Assembly: GCA_030248225.1 (NCBI GenBank)
Contig: JASANE010030014.1
Coordinates: 1-64,000, forward strand
DNA length: 64,000 nt
From: Trileptium ribeirensis
Lineage: Eukaryota; Nematoda; Enoplea; Enoplida; Thoracostomopsidae
Reading direction: 5' to 3'
Part shown: piece by piece, positions 24,701 through 34,200 of the stretch
Layout: each line of letters starts with the position of its first letter
How positions within the stretch are numbered: position 1 is the first letter of the stretch
Notes under the pieces: model-generated
What the model saw: only the letters and a program-made list of their open reading frames with translations
Databases searched by the model: none
What the model was told of the DNA's origin: nothing
Position numbers and translations under genes: made by a program

Positions 24701-27700
24701 CACTTACACGTAAACCTGTGTTTGATGACGCGGGCGTATTCGGCGTGACCCGCCTCCCCCTCCCCGTTTTCTTGGGGGGAGGGGGGCAGGTAGGACTCCC
24801 ACCTTCCCAATTTCTGGGGGGTCGGTTAAACCAGCAACTGCTTATAACGACACCCCCCAGAAATTGGGGGTCCGACCTACCCCCAAAAAAGCTGGGTGGT
24901 CCGAGTAACCCCCCCCCCAGAATCTGTGGGATCAGTGCATCTCGACCCACCAATAAACTGTGGGGGGGGGTCAGGCCGAAAATGTCGGCGTCATCAAACG
25001 CGGATTTACGTGTGAGTGCAGGGAAGTGACATACTCTTCCCTAATGCACTCTTGGTTTGACTAACCTAAATGATACCATTTACGAATATTACTAGATTTT
25101 ACGATGATGTTTTGGACTTTTATGAAAAACAAATTGAGCCATTATAAATTATTTAAAAATAGTTTGAACAACTGTATTTTTTAGCTTTTGTTTAGCGTGT
25201 TTACTCGCCGGCAAGTGCTATATTACAGAAGCCTGTTTTCGTAATATCAGGTGCGATCACAACTAACAGAATGATTTGTGCATTTGCGCCAGTTTTATGA
25301 ATGAATATAAGTGATACAGAAATCACTGAATAGCGCGCTAGGTTGTATATTTTTCAAGAATACATCCAATAATATACCTAATATTGGGAACAGTTTTATA
25401 AATACATAAACCTATTTTAATTTCACCTTTTCATTTCAGCTATATTCTGCATATTTCAAGTAACAATCCTATGTCTTGCGGTTATCGTTGCTACAATTAT
25501 TGTTCTTATTGAACGTCGAGGGTTGTATAATGAGCCATTTCCAGAGTTTCTCGAGTTTATCCTCGCGCTTAAAATACCGCTGGTTTCTAAACCAACCATG
25601 GATGAATCGTTGGTTAGTTTGATCTTGCTCAATTTTGTAATGGCGTTTAACAGCGTAATCAAATTCAATATTAATAAATATATGCCTTTTTGCTTCACCA
25701 TTGGTCTATGTATTTTACATTAATTAACTAAATCATGATCCTGTCTTAGGAATACGTCAAATCTAAAGGAATTGCGTCGCAGCATTGCATGATGATGACC
25801 TCTTGTGTACTACTTTCGCCCTCGAACTGCGAATATCAAAGTAGAAATGGTTCTACAAAATCATTAACATCAAAGATGAATAGAAGTTGTGCTGTTTTGT
25901 CATTTAATAGGCTACAATTTAGCCTATCCAAGCTAAAAGCCCATATCTTGCGACCGAGTTACCGGGTTTCTCTAAATTTGATTGTATTGTAAGTGATAAA
26001 GGTTTCGTTTATAAACATGGACGTATTAATTCTTCTATCATCCAGTGAACGAGCTGCAGCGTGTTTCAGATCAAGGTGGGTTCAGGTTTCGCTGATGTAT
26101 CTGTCGTCTGAATATGCTGCTGAAGTAGTCGGCCAAATGTTGTGTTAAGCTTTCCCGACATTGTATCAGATATATACTATGTCAGCGATAATCGGGACCG
26201 AAAAATAATTTGAGACTAGGTAGCCCGTTTGAGTAGTCCGCGTTACGCAAAGCTTGTTAAGTATATAATTGTGAATTACAACCTAGTAATATCTTGTTTA
26301 ATATACATTTATAATAATTGTGATTGATACCAGCAGTCAATAATCAGCATTTAACACGTTGTTTTTTGTTCGATAAATATTACTTTGAATCACGCAATAA
26401 GGTAATATAATGTAAAACATGCTATTAAATAAGTTATCCTGTGAAACCTGTCCTTTTGAACGTATTAAATTTTAGCGAGAAGAAATATGTACAAAGATTG
26501 GACAAAAATCGAATGATCAAATTTTCGGTCAACGACGACTGTGGAAAACTGGCGACGAAGGCAGTGACCTTTCAGGCATACCTGCTACAAAGGCAAATAC
26601 ATGGCTTAAATTTGATCTCAGTTATATATACATACTACAGCTTAAGCCGTGTGTTTTTATATAATATGTATATTGTAATATATATCAGATATATAGGATA
26701 AATTATAAGTGTCGAAAGTGATCCCGCTTAGGGTAGAGTGGAGGTTGATAGTCTCGGGTGCGGTAGGTCGTCAGGAAGGCGTATCGCAGGAGGTTAATAT
26801 CAGCAATTTTTAGGAACTCAAAATCTCAATCCACACCCTCAAATTCTGCCAATTTGCGACAAATGTTTGCTGATTTTCCCTGTTTCTTACCAATTTTACC
26901 ATAAGTTTAGACATATTCCAACCCGTGGCAGAAGCTGCTCTAAACGTGAACAGATATATCTGTATTTCTATCTTTTACTTTACATTCGAATTTATTAACC
27001 TGTGTTTAGTGATTTGAGATTTTGATAGCTGAGCAGCGATTCACTACAAATTATTCGTAATATTTTGTTGCGAAGGATGTGTTAGCACAGGTTAGTTTTT
27101 TACGGTGGTAGTTTGTATTCAGCTTTTTTTTCAAAACGGACCCTGGGTCCAACTTGGGTCCAACAAATTTCTTTTGGGTCCAGACCGTAAACACTGGGTC
27201 CAGACTCACATTTTTGGCTCGATAATGTCATAAATTTTTACACAATAAAGCAACGTAATTACATAGCCAGACAAAATTTACACCACCTCTAACTGCAAAA
27301 GATTGGCCCATATTTCATGTACGCTTTTGTCAGGAGCAGAGCATCTGTGGTTTGTGCAGTTCCACCAGGGCCATCTATGAAACCAGCAGTAAGCAACTAT
27401 ACACACATGAAAGCACTAACGGCTGAAAGCCTGCACTTTGTAATAGAATTCATTAGCAGACGCTATGTCGCCGAAGCCAAAACTGCCCTGGGTCCAGCAT
27501 GGGTCCAGCTAAAAATGTTTGGGTCCACAAAAAACCTAGTTGTATAATATATATAATTTTCTGTTTAGTTTATTTTTTCTAAGGTAAATAATACATAAGA
27601 TATGTCGGCTATATTCCCACACTGTAAGTGTTAATAATATTTAGTTTGTCCTGTAACCAAAATTTAAACTAGCAATTTTGTTAACTAGTACAACCAGATT

Positions 27701-30700
27701 ATTCAATTATGGCATAAATCCGTTACCTCGGCGGTGCATTTTTAGCTTTAATGTTGACTAATTGTGAAGAACGCCAATAAAACTGCGCATATCTGCAAAA
27801 GAATTAAATTCTGTTACAGGTATAAGCTTTTCTGACGCTAGGAATGCACCGTTATAAAACACGACTTACATAAGCTAAAAGCATTATATAAACGGCTCAT
27901 CTTTTCGTTTTTGGTAAAATATGGGTCTTGTTTTCGAATGGCGTGGCCGCTTGATCTGCTCCAATTAACCCATGGTATTAAATTTAAATGGGAGAACGAT
28001 TATAAATTCTTTGGCAACTCCCAAAACCATCCAAAAACGTAATACAATGGAGACATTAAAATAATGTCTTATGATTGATGATACGGTTTGAACCAAACAC
28101 TGGATCTGCAACATTTCATTGATTCCAGCCAAGAACTCTCCTCATAGTAATAAAATTATATATTGCCTAAGCATACGTGTGCACTGAAGTATCCAAATTA
28201 ATTATTCTGAAATTACATTGGATAATGCAAATTTCAGATGTTCTTGGTCGTAGTAATCCGTTCAATGATTTTCATCCATTTTTTGATTGGAAACGAAAAA
28301 ATTGTGTGACACCCACTTCCAACTCCAACAGGTTATGTGATTTATATGTCAAAATTCGCGTGTACTTTTGCATTGAAATCTGAAGTTATGTCTTCGTGGA
28401 GTGGTTCTTAACGCAGCATGCTGTCACGGGTAAACGCTTTATGTATTATGTACTATAATCGATTGAAACCAGCAGGCTAACAAACAACATATCCACATAT
28501 GGCAACAGTAAAATTAGATTTGAATTAAGCCGGAAATATGATTTGACAACTATTGCACTTAAAAATCATAACCTGAAAACAATTCATGTGTGTCCTCAAA
28601 ACTCTTTCTGAATTATAGGAATTCAATAAATTTTAGCTTTTGATGAAATTGTATGCAGGCAAGTAAGTAACTATATGAATATTTATTGTGAATGCATACT
28701 AAGTAATTAGACTGTTCATAATCCGATCATGGCGTCCTGTCCGATCCAATCCGATTCTATCTGATTTGTCCATGTATTATATATAGAGAGCTCACACTGT
28801 ACCCGATATGAGCCGACACAGCATGTAAATTTTTCCCAATTACGAATCGGATGATGTAGTGGAAAAATACAAGTATATATACAGATATCTGATACGTGTC
28901 GCGTTCGGCGGTATTGGATGCGATCTGATCGGATGCAGTGTGAACAGGCACAATGCCAACACGCCCAAGAACCACAGAGCCACACCATTTTATTCCAATT
29001 TTTGCTAATCTTTGATAAAATATTTCTCGCGCTGAGGGCGCGGGGGGGGTGGGAGACAGCACGACAGGGTCGGTGGGATTGGGATGCGGAAAAGACATCA
29101 GGGAGTACATATTGCTTTGGAATATTGTGACCCTTGCGAGGGTAACCACACCCCATGTTGTCACCATTTGATCTAAGAACCATAGAACAGCACTATAGAT
29201 AACCAATGTTTGCTCAGTTAGTTAGTTTAACTCGGTATTGGTAGTATAACAAATTCTATCTGTATTGCGCCAAATAACAAAATAAGGATACAAATACACA
29301 GAAATCTTTGCCGCTGGGTTTATATAAGCTAAAGAAACTTGTTAATTAATCTTATGCTCCTGCCTGAAAACTGCAAAAAACACGAAAGCCCTTTTCGCTG
29401 CGATTCTTTTACGTTAGAATTTAGAATGCTACATTAATTAAAAGCTACAACGTTATACGTAGTATTGTTAATTCATGAGTAGTGCTGCAATTACTGGCCT
29501 GGCTCTGTACAACGCGCAGTTTACCTGACGTACATAAAAACATGCCCTATATTTTTCCAGTGAACAGAACTACTAATCTGGAGTCTTAATATTCGACCCT
29601 CTATCTGTATTTATTATTTTATTATTTTTAAAGTTACTCTTGGTGTAACATGCATTCGCGCGACGTGAGCTTTTCCTTAATACCGAGCCGCGAAAAGTAG
29701 GTCTATATAAACATCTTTAAGCCTAGCGATCACTGCAGATTCTATAGCAGTGAGTTAGATAATAGTTTCGAGGACATATACGAAGGACACAATGAGTTAA
29801 GGTTTACAAACATTCGCGGTGTGCTTTTGACGAAGCTCTTGTCTTACACAAAATACACCTCGTAGTACACATGATCTTATATTATGATGTTTGACTATGT
29901 GTGTACTTCCATAATTGTATCAGCAAGGTCTTGTAAATTTATGTATTTTAATGCGGCATTCACGCTATAATGCTCTACTATTTTGAACTTTTGTCCCTTG
30001 TTGGCGCCGCTATACCGAATAGACCGTCAGGATCATACCCATGCCGTAAATCAATTCCTGGTGGTATACGGCCCACGTCTAGCTATTGCATTTATTATTT
30101 ACGGTGTCACCCAAACTCTTAGCTACCATGTTTTCGCGCCTACAGCTAAAGTGGTGTGTTATTTATTTGCGTTATTTTTCTTGAAAATATTGATGTTTGT
30201 ATCAGGACAGTAGGCATATTGACACTTCGGCATGAAACTAGAAGGATAGGTACAATCACTTCGGGAAATGACAACACTCCTAGCTAAATATTGAAAATTT
30301 TACAAATAATGCGAGTGTGACTAAGGTCCCACATTGTCGAACGTGTGCTGATACTGTGTGGGATACGTAGTTTCCAAACTTGGAGACATTATAGCGCGAA
30401 TGCTGCATAGGACTTGATTATATACTTGGCTTAAAAATACTTGAAAGTAAGACCGATGACACAGGCCAATATGCTAGACTGCAGAGTGGTAATTTTATTA
30501 AAACTAACAGCGTTAAAATCAAGACCGATCTGTATCTTATCATGCTGCAAACAGTTATTAAATTGGTAGCAACCCTACCTTGGTTTAAAGCGAAGTATCT
30601 AAGACACACAAATAATTTACTGTGTCTATTATAGTCTCACTTTGCTTAAAGAGATATAATTTATGTTGTTTCCACAGTCCTGGTTTCGAGATCTACCAGG

Positions 30701-31234
30701 TTGACTCACAAAGTTATTTAAACCGGGTTTTTTTGTTTAAATCAGTTGACCGATTATAAGAAACATGAAAGTTTTCTAGATACTAAAGCTAGAGTGGCTC
30801 ACAAAGTTGCTTAAACTGTATATTGCTAAGGCTGTTGATAATTCATGAAAAAACAAGGTAGATTTTTAAGATATTAAAGCTGGCTTTCATAATAGTTCAG
30901 TAGCTTTTAGGAACAACGGCGGTCTAAAGCGTACGCCAACGGAAATATTTTGTTCGACGATCCATACGCGTCCGGTCGAAGCCGTGGCGGTAGAGCCGAC
31001 AGCGAGTACTACACCGATTATGACAAACGACAAAAATTGTCGAATATTTTGAAACAAATGTGTATTGAAATACACAATCTTTGCGAAATTATGGAACATC
31101 ATCACCAACAAATAATGCAACGTGCCGTTCCTGACAAATGGCAGCGTCTCGCTTCAATTCTCGACGTGATATTTTTTATGATATTCGCAGTTGCGCTACT
31201 TGTCAGTTGTATTGTAATATTTGTAACTGGCTAG
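9606..31234 (+). CDS. Cys-loop receptor subunit (nicotinic acetylcholine receptor-like), multi-exon, 5' end missing
   Basis: Predicted ligand-gated ion channel subunit of the plasma membrane, rebuilt from eight exons: 9606-9737, 15290-15454, 19350-19447, 21477-21800, 25440-25612, 25750-25988, 26046-26085 and 30911-31234. All junctions have GT..AG and matching phases. In order it shows WTPDI in loop A, the Cys-loop with exactly 13 residues between cysteines and FPHDTQIC, SWN in loop B, a vicinal CC in loop C (alpha-type subunit), M1 with its proline, M2, M3, an M3-M4 loop, an amphipathic helix and M4 ending FVTG-stop. M2 keeps Glu -1', Lys 0', Thr 2', Leu 9' and Glu 20', which suggests cation selectivity, but has an unusual Asp at 16'. 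The aromatic residue two before CC in loop C is replaced by Glu. The family is certain. The ligand is not, since the binding aromatics are only partly kept. Confidence 0.9.
10428..10605. other. Branched structure at element start (copy B)
   Basis: CGGATACC (10428-10435) pairs with GGTATCCG (10598-10605). Inside are GGTGGAGCGTGAC (10436-10448) with GTCACGCTCCACC (10525-10537), 13 perfect pairs, and GGTGC/GCACC. Against copy A one G-C pair of the long helix is A-T, changed on both sides. Confidence 0.65.
11186..11352. other. Pair of GC-rich stem-loops (copy B)
   Basis: CAGTAGGCG/CGCCTACTG (11186-11238) and CCTCGCGC/GCGCGAGG (11331-11352) are the counterparts of 4679-4822. Confidence 0.6.
11837..11880. 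other. Stem-loop with compensatory change (copy B)
   Basis: CCAGGAGG pairs with CCTCCTGG. The stem has one pair altered on both sides compared with copy A (4171-4217), and the loop has diverged. Confidence 0.6.
12326..12361. other. Tip-motif stem-loop 3 (copy B)
   Basis: CAGTCTTC (12326-12333) and GAAGACTG (12354-12361) close a stem whose tip is CCGTTTAGACACGG (12338-12351), the complement of the copy A tip. Confidence 0.65.
12743..12783. other. Tip-motif stem-loop 2 (copy B)
   Basis: The tip at 12756-12769 is flanked by GACGGG with CCCGTC outside and CTC with GAG inside, giving a longer helix than in copy A. Confidence 0.6.
13229..13275. other. Tip-motif stem-loop 1 (copy B)
   Basis: The tip at 13243-13256 has a short flanking helix (CCCAC with GTGGA, one wobble) and a possible outer GCGC/GCGC pair. 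Confidence 0.5.
14395..15289. other. Intron remainder, nothing recognised
   Basis: AT-rich intronic sequence between the end of element copy B and the next receptor exon. No repeat or coding sequence was recognised. Confidence 0.6.
15290..15454 (+). CDS. Receptor exon: inner sheet and Cys-loop
   Basis: The acceptor TGTTTTTAG precedes 15290 and one base completes the codon left open at 9737. The frame reads VYNHAMG, then VSSNGTVNWNFG, then the Cys-loop with 13 residues between the two cysteines and the FPHDTQIC signature. It ends in phase 2 at GTAAGT. Confidence 0.93.
15455..18964. other. Receptor intron, nothing recognised
   Basis: AT-rich intron. Short open frames (for example 16289-16558 and 18277-18474) resemble no protein and lack coding composition. 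Confidence 0.6.
18951..18964. repeat. SINE target-site duplication, left copy
   Basis: TCTAGTACACCTAA is identical to 19233-19246 on the other side of the SINE. Confidence 0.9.
18965..19232 (-). mobile_element. Full-length tRNA-derived SINE with 14-bp target-site duplication
   Basis: On the minus strand it begins GGGCCGCGTGGCCGAGTGG, whose TGGCCGAGTGG is a polymerase III A box, followed about 40 bases later by AGTTCGAATCC, a B box. The body contains the phrase TTGGGCAAGGAACTCAGCCA, much like the GGGCAAGGCACT phrase found in many animal SINE bodies. The tail ends in TTTATCCGACTTT. Perfect 14-bp direct repeats flank it, so this is a real retroposition event into the receptor intron. A truncated relative lies at 7076-7244. 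Confidence 0.92.
19233..19246. repeat. SINE target-site duplication, right copy
   Basis: Identical to 18951-18964. Confidence 0.9.
19350..19447 (+). CDS. Receptor exon: loop B to loop F
   Basis: It follows TATTTTCAG. The first base joins AG from the previous exon to give Ser, then WNVIPSSFIKL and later AEYYFPNAQWHFK. The Ser-Trp is the loop B pair of the family, and QWHF sits where the family has EW before loop C. It ends in phase 1 at GTACAT. Confidence 0.88.
19448..21476. other. Receptor intron
   Basis: No repeat or gene was identified with confidence. Near 19935-20035 two short phrases resemble each other (CCAGTAATTTTCTGGGC and CCCAATAATTTTCCTGGC), possibly a small old duplication. Confidence 0.5.
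21477..21800 (+). CDS. Receptor exon: loop C, M1 and M2
   Basis: The acceptor GTTTTCCAG precedes 21477, and AT completes GAT with the G left from 19447. The frame reads HNEHCC (vicinal cysteines), then YISYLIYPSFMLSFITLL (M1 with its conserved Pro), FCPS, then REKVTIGLLSLLIQISLLDM (M2). The M1-M2 turn is a few residues longer than usual (PSRTDTLRREK against PSDxGEK). It ends in phase 1 at a GTAAAA donor. The open frame extends upstream to 21413, but the acceptor and phase fix the start. Confidence 0.93.
21801..23948. other. Receptor intron, first part
   Basis: AT-rich. A possible tRNA-like SINE remnant lies near 23501-23551; otherwise nothing was recognised. Confidence 0.5.
23501..23551 (-). 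mobile_element. Possible tRNA-like SINE remnant
   Basis: On the minus strand GTGGCTAGTCTACG resembles an A box and GAGTTCGATTCCA a B box, at about the right distance. No body or target-site duplication could be recognised. Confidence 0.35.
23949..24443. mobile_element. Inverted-repeat element (MITE-like), about 495 bp
   Basis: The left end AAGGTGAGCCGCCAACCATC with following TATTTTGTA is matched inverted at the right end, where the complement reads AAAGTGACCCACCAGCCACC then TATTTTGTA. This gives imperfect terminal inverted repeats of about 29 bp. The interior is non-coding. A second copy lacking the right end lies at 62375-62753, which confirms a dispersed family. Confidence 0.75.
24663..25056. 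mobile_element. Foldback element with about 70-bp terminal inverted repeats and C/G tracts
   Basis: The left 70 bases (from ACCAAGTGTGCATTAGGG) and the inverted right 70 bases (ACCAAGAGTGCATTAGGG) are about 85 percent alike, down to TTTGATGACGC. The middle has several runs of 5-9 C or G, with a second inverted pair (CCAATTTCTGGGGGGTC against CCCCCCAGAAATTGG). It is non-coding. The G runs could form quadruplexes. Confidence 0.85.
25440..25612 (+). CDS. Receptor exon: M3
   Basis: The acceptor TCATTTCAG precedes 25440, and CT completes GCT with the G left from 21800. The frame reads IFCIFQVTILCLAVIVATII, then VLIERRGLYNEPFPEFLEF, the M3 helix and start of the cytoplasmic loop. It ends in phase 0 at GTTAGT. 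Confidence 0.9.
25750..25988 (+). CDS. Receptor exon: cytoplasmic loop (probable)
   Basis: Acceptor CTGTCTTAG, phase 0, open for 79 codons, then a strong GTAAGT donor in phase 2. The sequence (rich in Ser, Lys and Cys) is not conserved between M3-M4 loops, so the support is splice signals and phase only. The exon before and the last exon are also in phase with each other, so this exon and the next could be alternative or absent. Confidence 0.55.
26046..26085 (+). CDS. Receptor mini-exon: cytoplasmic loop (possible)
   Basis: Forty bases after a 57-base intron. The first base closes the open codon and 13 codons follow (ERAAACFRSRWVQ), ending in phase 0 before GTTTCG, which fits the exon at 30911. 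The donor is weak, and GTGGGT ten bases earlier is an alternative with the wrong phase. Confidence 0.4.
26730..26900. repeat. Dispersed repeat, member 1
   Basis: The phrase CAGCAATTTTTAGGAACTCA followed by GCCAATTTGCGACAA recurs in altered form at about 39955-40015 (CAGAAATTTTTAAGAACTCA, GCCAATTTGTGATCAA). A related GC-rich lead-in seems to be present at 37000-37200. Confidence 0.5.
27143..27529. repeat. Pair of 43-bp GGGTCCA repeats
   Basis: The heptamer GGGTCCA occurs at 27145, 27156, 27176 and 27196, and again at 27490, 27501 and 27521, all in one orientation. The first three of each cluster share the same spacing within a 43-bp unit, so the clusters are direct repeats about 345 bp apart. 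The units also read as similar peptides (LGPTWVQQISFGS and LGPAWVQLKMFGS) in frames open over each unit. Confidence 0.7.
30700..30890. repeat. Two direct repeats of about 92 bp
   Basis: CTCACAAAGTTATTTAAAC and CTCACAAAGTTGCTTAAAC start copies that end GATACTAAAGCT and GATATTAAAGCT, just upstream of the last receptor exon. Confidence 0.7.
30911..31234 (+). CDS. Receptor last exon: amphipathic helix, M4 and stop
   Basis: The acceptor GTAGCTTTTAG precedes 30911, phase 0. After a Gly/Arg/Tyr-rich linker comes a helix with HHH and QIMQRAVPDKWQRLASIL, then M4 (DVIFFMIFAVALLVSCIVIF), VTG and TAG. This is the normal C-terminus of the family, with M4 directly at the end. Confidence 0.93.
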   Translation, partial: EQRRSKAYANGNILFDDPYASGRSRGGRADSEYYTDYDKRQKLSNILKQMCIEIHNLCEIMEHHHQQIMQRAVPDKWQRLASILDVIFFMIFAVALLVSCIVIFVTG

Positions 31235-34200
31235 TTAGTTACGGTACAGTCCTGCAACTCAGTATATATCACTAGTACACGAAGTGAATTCATGGTATTT
31301 AAAAATTGACTTCATTTTTTACGACCACGTCGCTATATCAAAATATATAAAACGGAATCCACCAAAATGTATATATACAATAGCAGCTGTTCGTATCGGG
31401 TAGCTGGGTTACCCGGCTAAAGCTTGCACTAGCCTAAAACTGTATATCCTCCCCGCCGAGATAACGCAGTCCCCATCATCACGCTGATGACCACAAAGCC
31501 AGGAGCGAAAATTTGGAAAATGGGAAAAATTATGGCCGGAAAACTGAGGAGAAGGAGCAAAAGTATTGGTAACCTCTGTGCAAGTCTCATGCGCAGCGAA
31601 TCCTGCCCCGCTGGAACTGTCTATTGCCCGCAGGAACCTCTTGCGGCATATTTTTTTTCATTGGCAAAAATTTATAAATCGAAAGTATTCAGTGTACCTG
31701 GTTTGTAACGGAACGTCTTGCTCACATCAGCTTTCATGTTTTAAAACTACACCAGTTCTGACTTGTAGGGTTAATTATCGGAGAACGAAAGTCGGACAGA
31801 ACTATTGGTATCCCAGTAAAATTAAACACCATTTCGCCTACAATCGGTCGAGACGTTGAGCGAGAGTAAAGACGACTGGCTCCTTTGCAAAACACCTGTG
31901 TACTAAATAAAACTAAAGTTAGGTTAATGTGTATATAGCTAAACACTTAATTCGCTGTCATAATGTACAACAAACTACTGAAGAATCATATGGGTGCATA
32001 AAAATTGCATTCTTTTCCTCTTTGATGAAGTATTCGATAATAATTGACAACAGGGCCGCTACAACATTTATAAGGTGTGAAACTGTCGTTCTAAAGTTAG
32101 TCATGAGATATTGATATGGTCTATGTAAACCGAACTACGATAGATAATTTGTGGTATTAAAATTTTAGTAGTTTCAGAAGTTATAACCATTGGCAGTGAA
32201 ATCTGTATTGAATTCAGTTTAGAATAAGATTATGAGTAAATTGTGTAGAGCTTAATGTATTTAATGAATCAGATTTATTACTACAGCAATGACGGTTCGA
32301 CATTGTTTACCCCTTTTCTCGCAAGTTTTATCATAAACTGAAGCAACATTCAGTCTGAATGAGATGTTACGAAATCAGTTGAAAATAAGACATTTCAGAT
32401 GCCATAACATGCGAAAACGCACCACAAGTGTCTCGGTTTCGTTCGTCTACATTAATTATAAGGTAGAATGTTTTAATCGCAGTTCGTTCCGACAAGACTG
32501 CAGTTATTAAGTTCCGCTATCCTATATCGCAATTGCCGCAAACATGGAAATAGTAGTATGTATGCCTTGTGATTACATGTGACCCAATAGTAACATGTCT
32601 GCGCGTTATACAACAATTAATTCCGACCCCGCGCTCCTGTTTTATAATAGTTGCATACAGTGAGGTTGGTACATATCAAGGGACATTTCTAAAACTAAAA
32701 TATTCCAGGGTAGATTGCATGAAAGTAAGCGGCCTCAATAAAACTCTGTGTAGAAACCACATCTAATCTTTTAACGCCCATTGCTCACAAGGTAATTTAG
32801 TTTATTTTGTTAACTGGAGTGTTAATCCAAATTGGCGTATATTGTCATTTTGCACATGCGTAGTTATTCATTTGATAGCGAGGTTCCTTACGGAACCGAG
32901 ACAACAGCTGCTACATTGCTCAGCGGTTTGCGTACACAGTTTTCACGCGTACAACCCTAATTCGATACCTGGTACCAGTTTGAGTTTGACAAAATTAATT
33001 CGAGTGTTAAAGGTTTACATTTTGCTGCGCCTTGCCTTGCCTTGCGCACATTTTGTGTGATCTTTGTTATGAAAAAGTCAACAAAACAATAATTTGCCTT
33101 CAAGTTTGCGATATGACATGCATTTCATGTAAAAATTTAAAGCTATAAGTTACATTTGCTATTTCGCGCAATACCAAAACATCCGTATATGACTAAGAAA
33201 TACTGCTGTTCAGTAATACACATTGCAATTTATAGCAATATTGATGTTTGGAAGTGATATTTTATTCGCAATTAAATTTTCGATTTAAAACATGTAAACT
33301 TTGCAATGTATTTCATTACATTTCATCTTTTTCGGGCATGTTCATAGTTTAATTCTGATTATTGTTAGCCTATACAGCATTAGCATTCTAAACGAGGCTG
33401 TGCATTGTTACCGTTGGCTTTATCCGAGAAGTGCTTGTGACCTTTAATTATTTCCACCTTTCTCAAAATATTTGACTGTTAAATTTAGCAAATAACTCGG
33501 AAACTTTTGCAAATAGTAAACCTTGGCGTTAACATTGATTTGAAATCCATAGAAATTGCTTTTATAGGCGGTCGCGCGTTGAATATTAATAATACGACAA
33601 TAAAACTTATGCAATTTGTTACAACAAATCCACAAGCGCGAGATGGAGCTTGTTGCTATTGATTTCACGCTCAAATACCTTAATGCATATAAACCCAGTA
33701 AATTTTATACAGCACCAAAACAGATTGCCGCATGCGGCTTAAATTGCTTTTAATTTTAACAAGAATAAGCATCGGTGCATAAAATGCGTAATATTGTTAT
33801 ATCGATATAGCTAACGAGATGCAGATGAATATTACTTTTTGAAAAAATGGTGTAATGCTCGTGGCCTGGCCAGATCAAGTCGGATTCCTAAAAGCGCCTG
33901 TTCAGGAGGACCTTCCTCGATTTCGACAGTGCTGGTCCTGGCCGAAAAAAAATTTCACCTTAAATACAAACACCAAGCCACATTTAGTAATCAACCAGCA
34001 ATTGGCAATGTAAAATTTGGAAAATGATTTTTACTTCCTTTGCAGACTGCTATTGCTACATTCGTTTTAGCAACATTAAGGGCTTTTAATTATTCACGAA
34101 ACACAATGTTTTCATACCCAGATCACTGTACTTAAAGTGAGCAACGTACGTCTGCTGTTTAATGAAATGCATTCCTTTCTTCGCATTCTTTTCGAGGCCT

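Larger units (their letters stand above)
26086..30910. other. Receptor intron
   Basis: Contains part of a dispersed repeat (about 26730-26900), the GGGTCCA repeat pair (27143-27529), a GC-rich stretch (28900-29130) related to sequence near 44140, and a short direct repeat beside the last exon (30700-30890). No gene was recognised. Confidence 0.5.

Noticed and set aside
28716..29206. Two overlapping minus-strand frames of about 150 codons
   Set aside because: They occupy the same bases in different frames, have no domain likeness and come from local GC-rich composition.
29983..30213. 76-codon hydrophobic frame in the last receptor intron
   Set aside because: No splice phase links it to the receptor and it has no family likeness.
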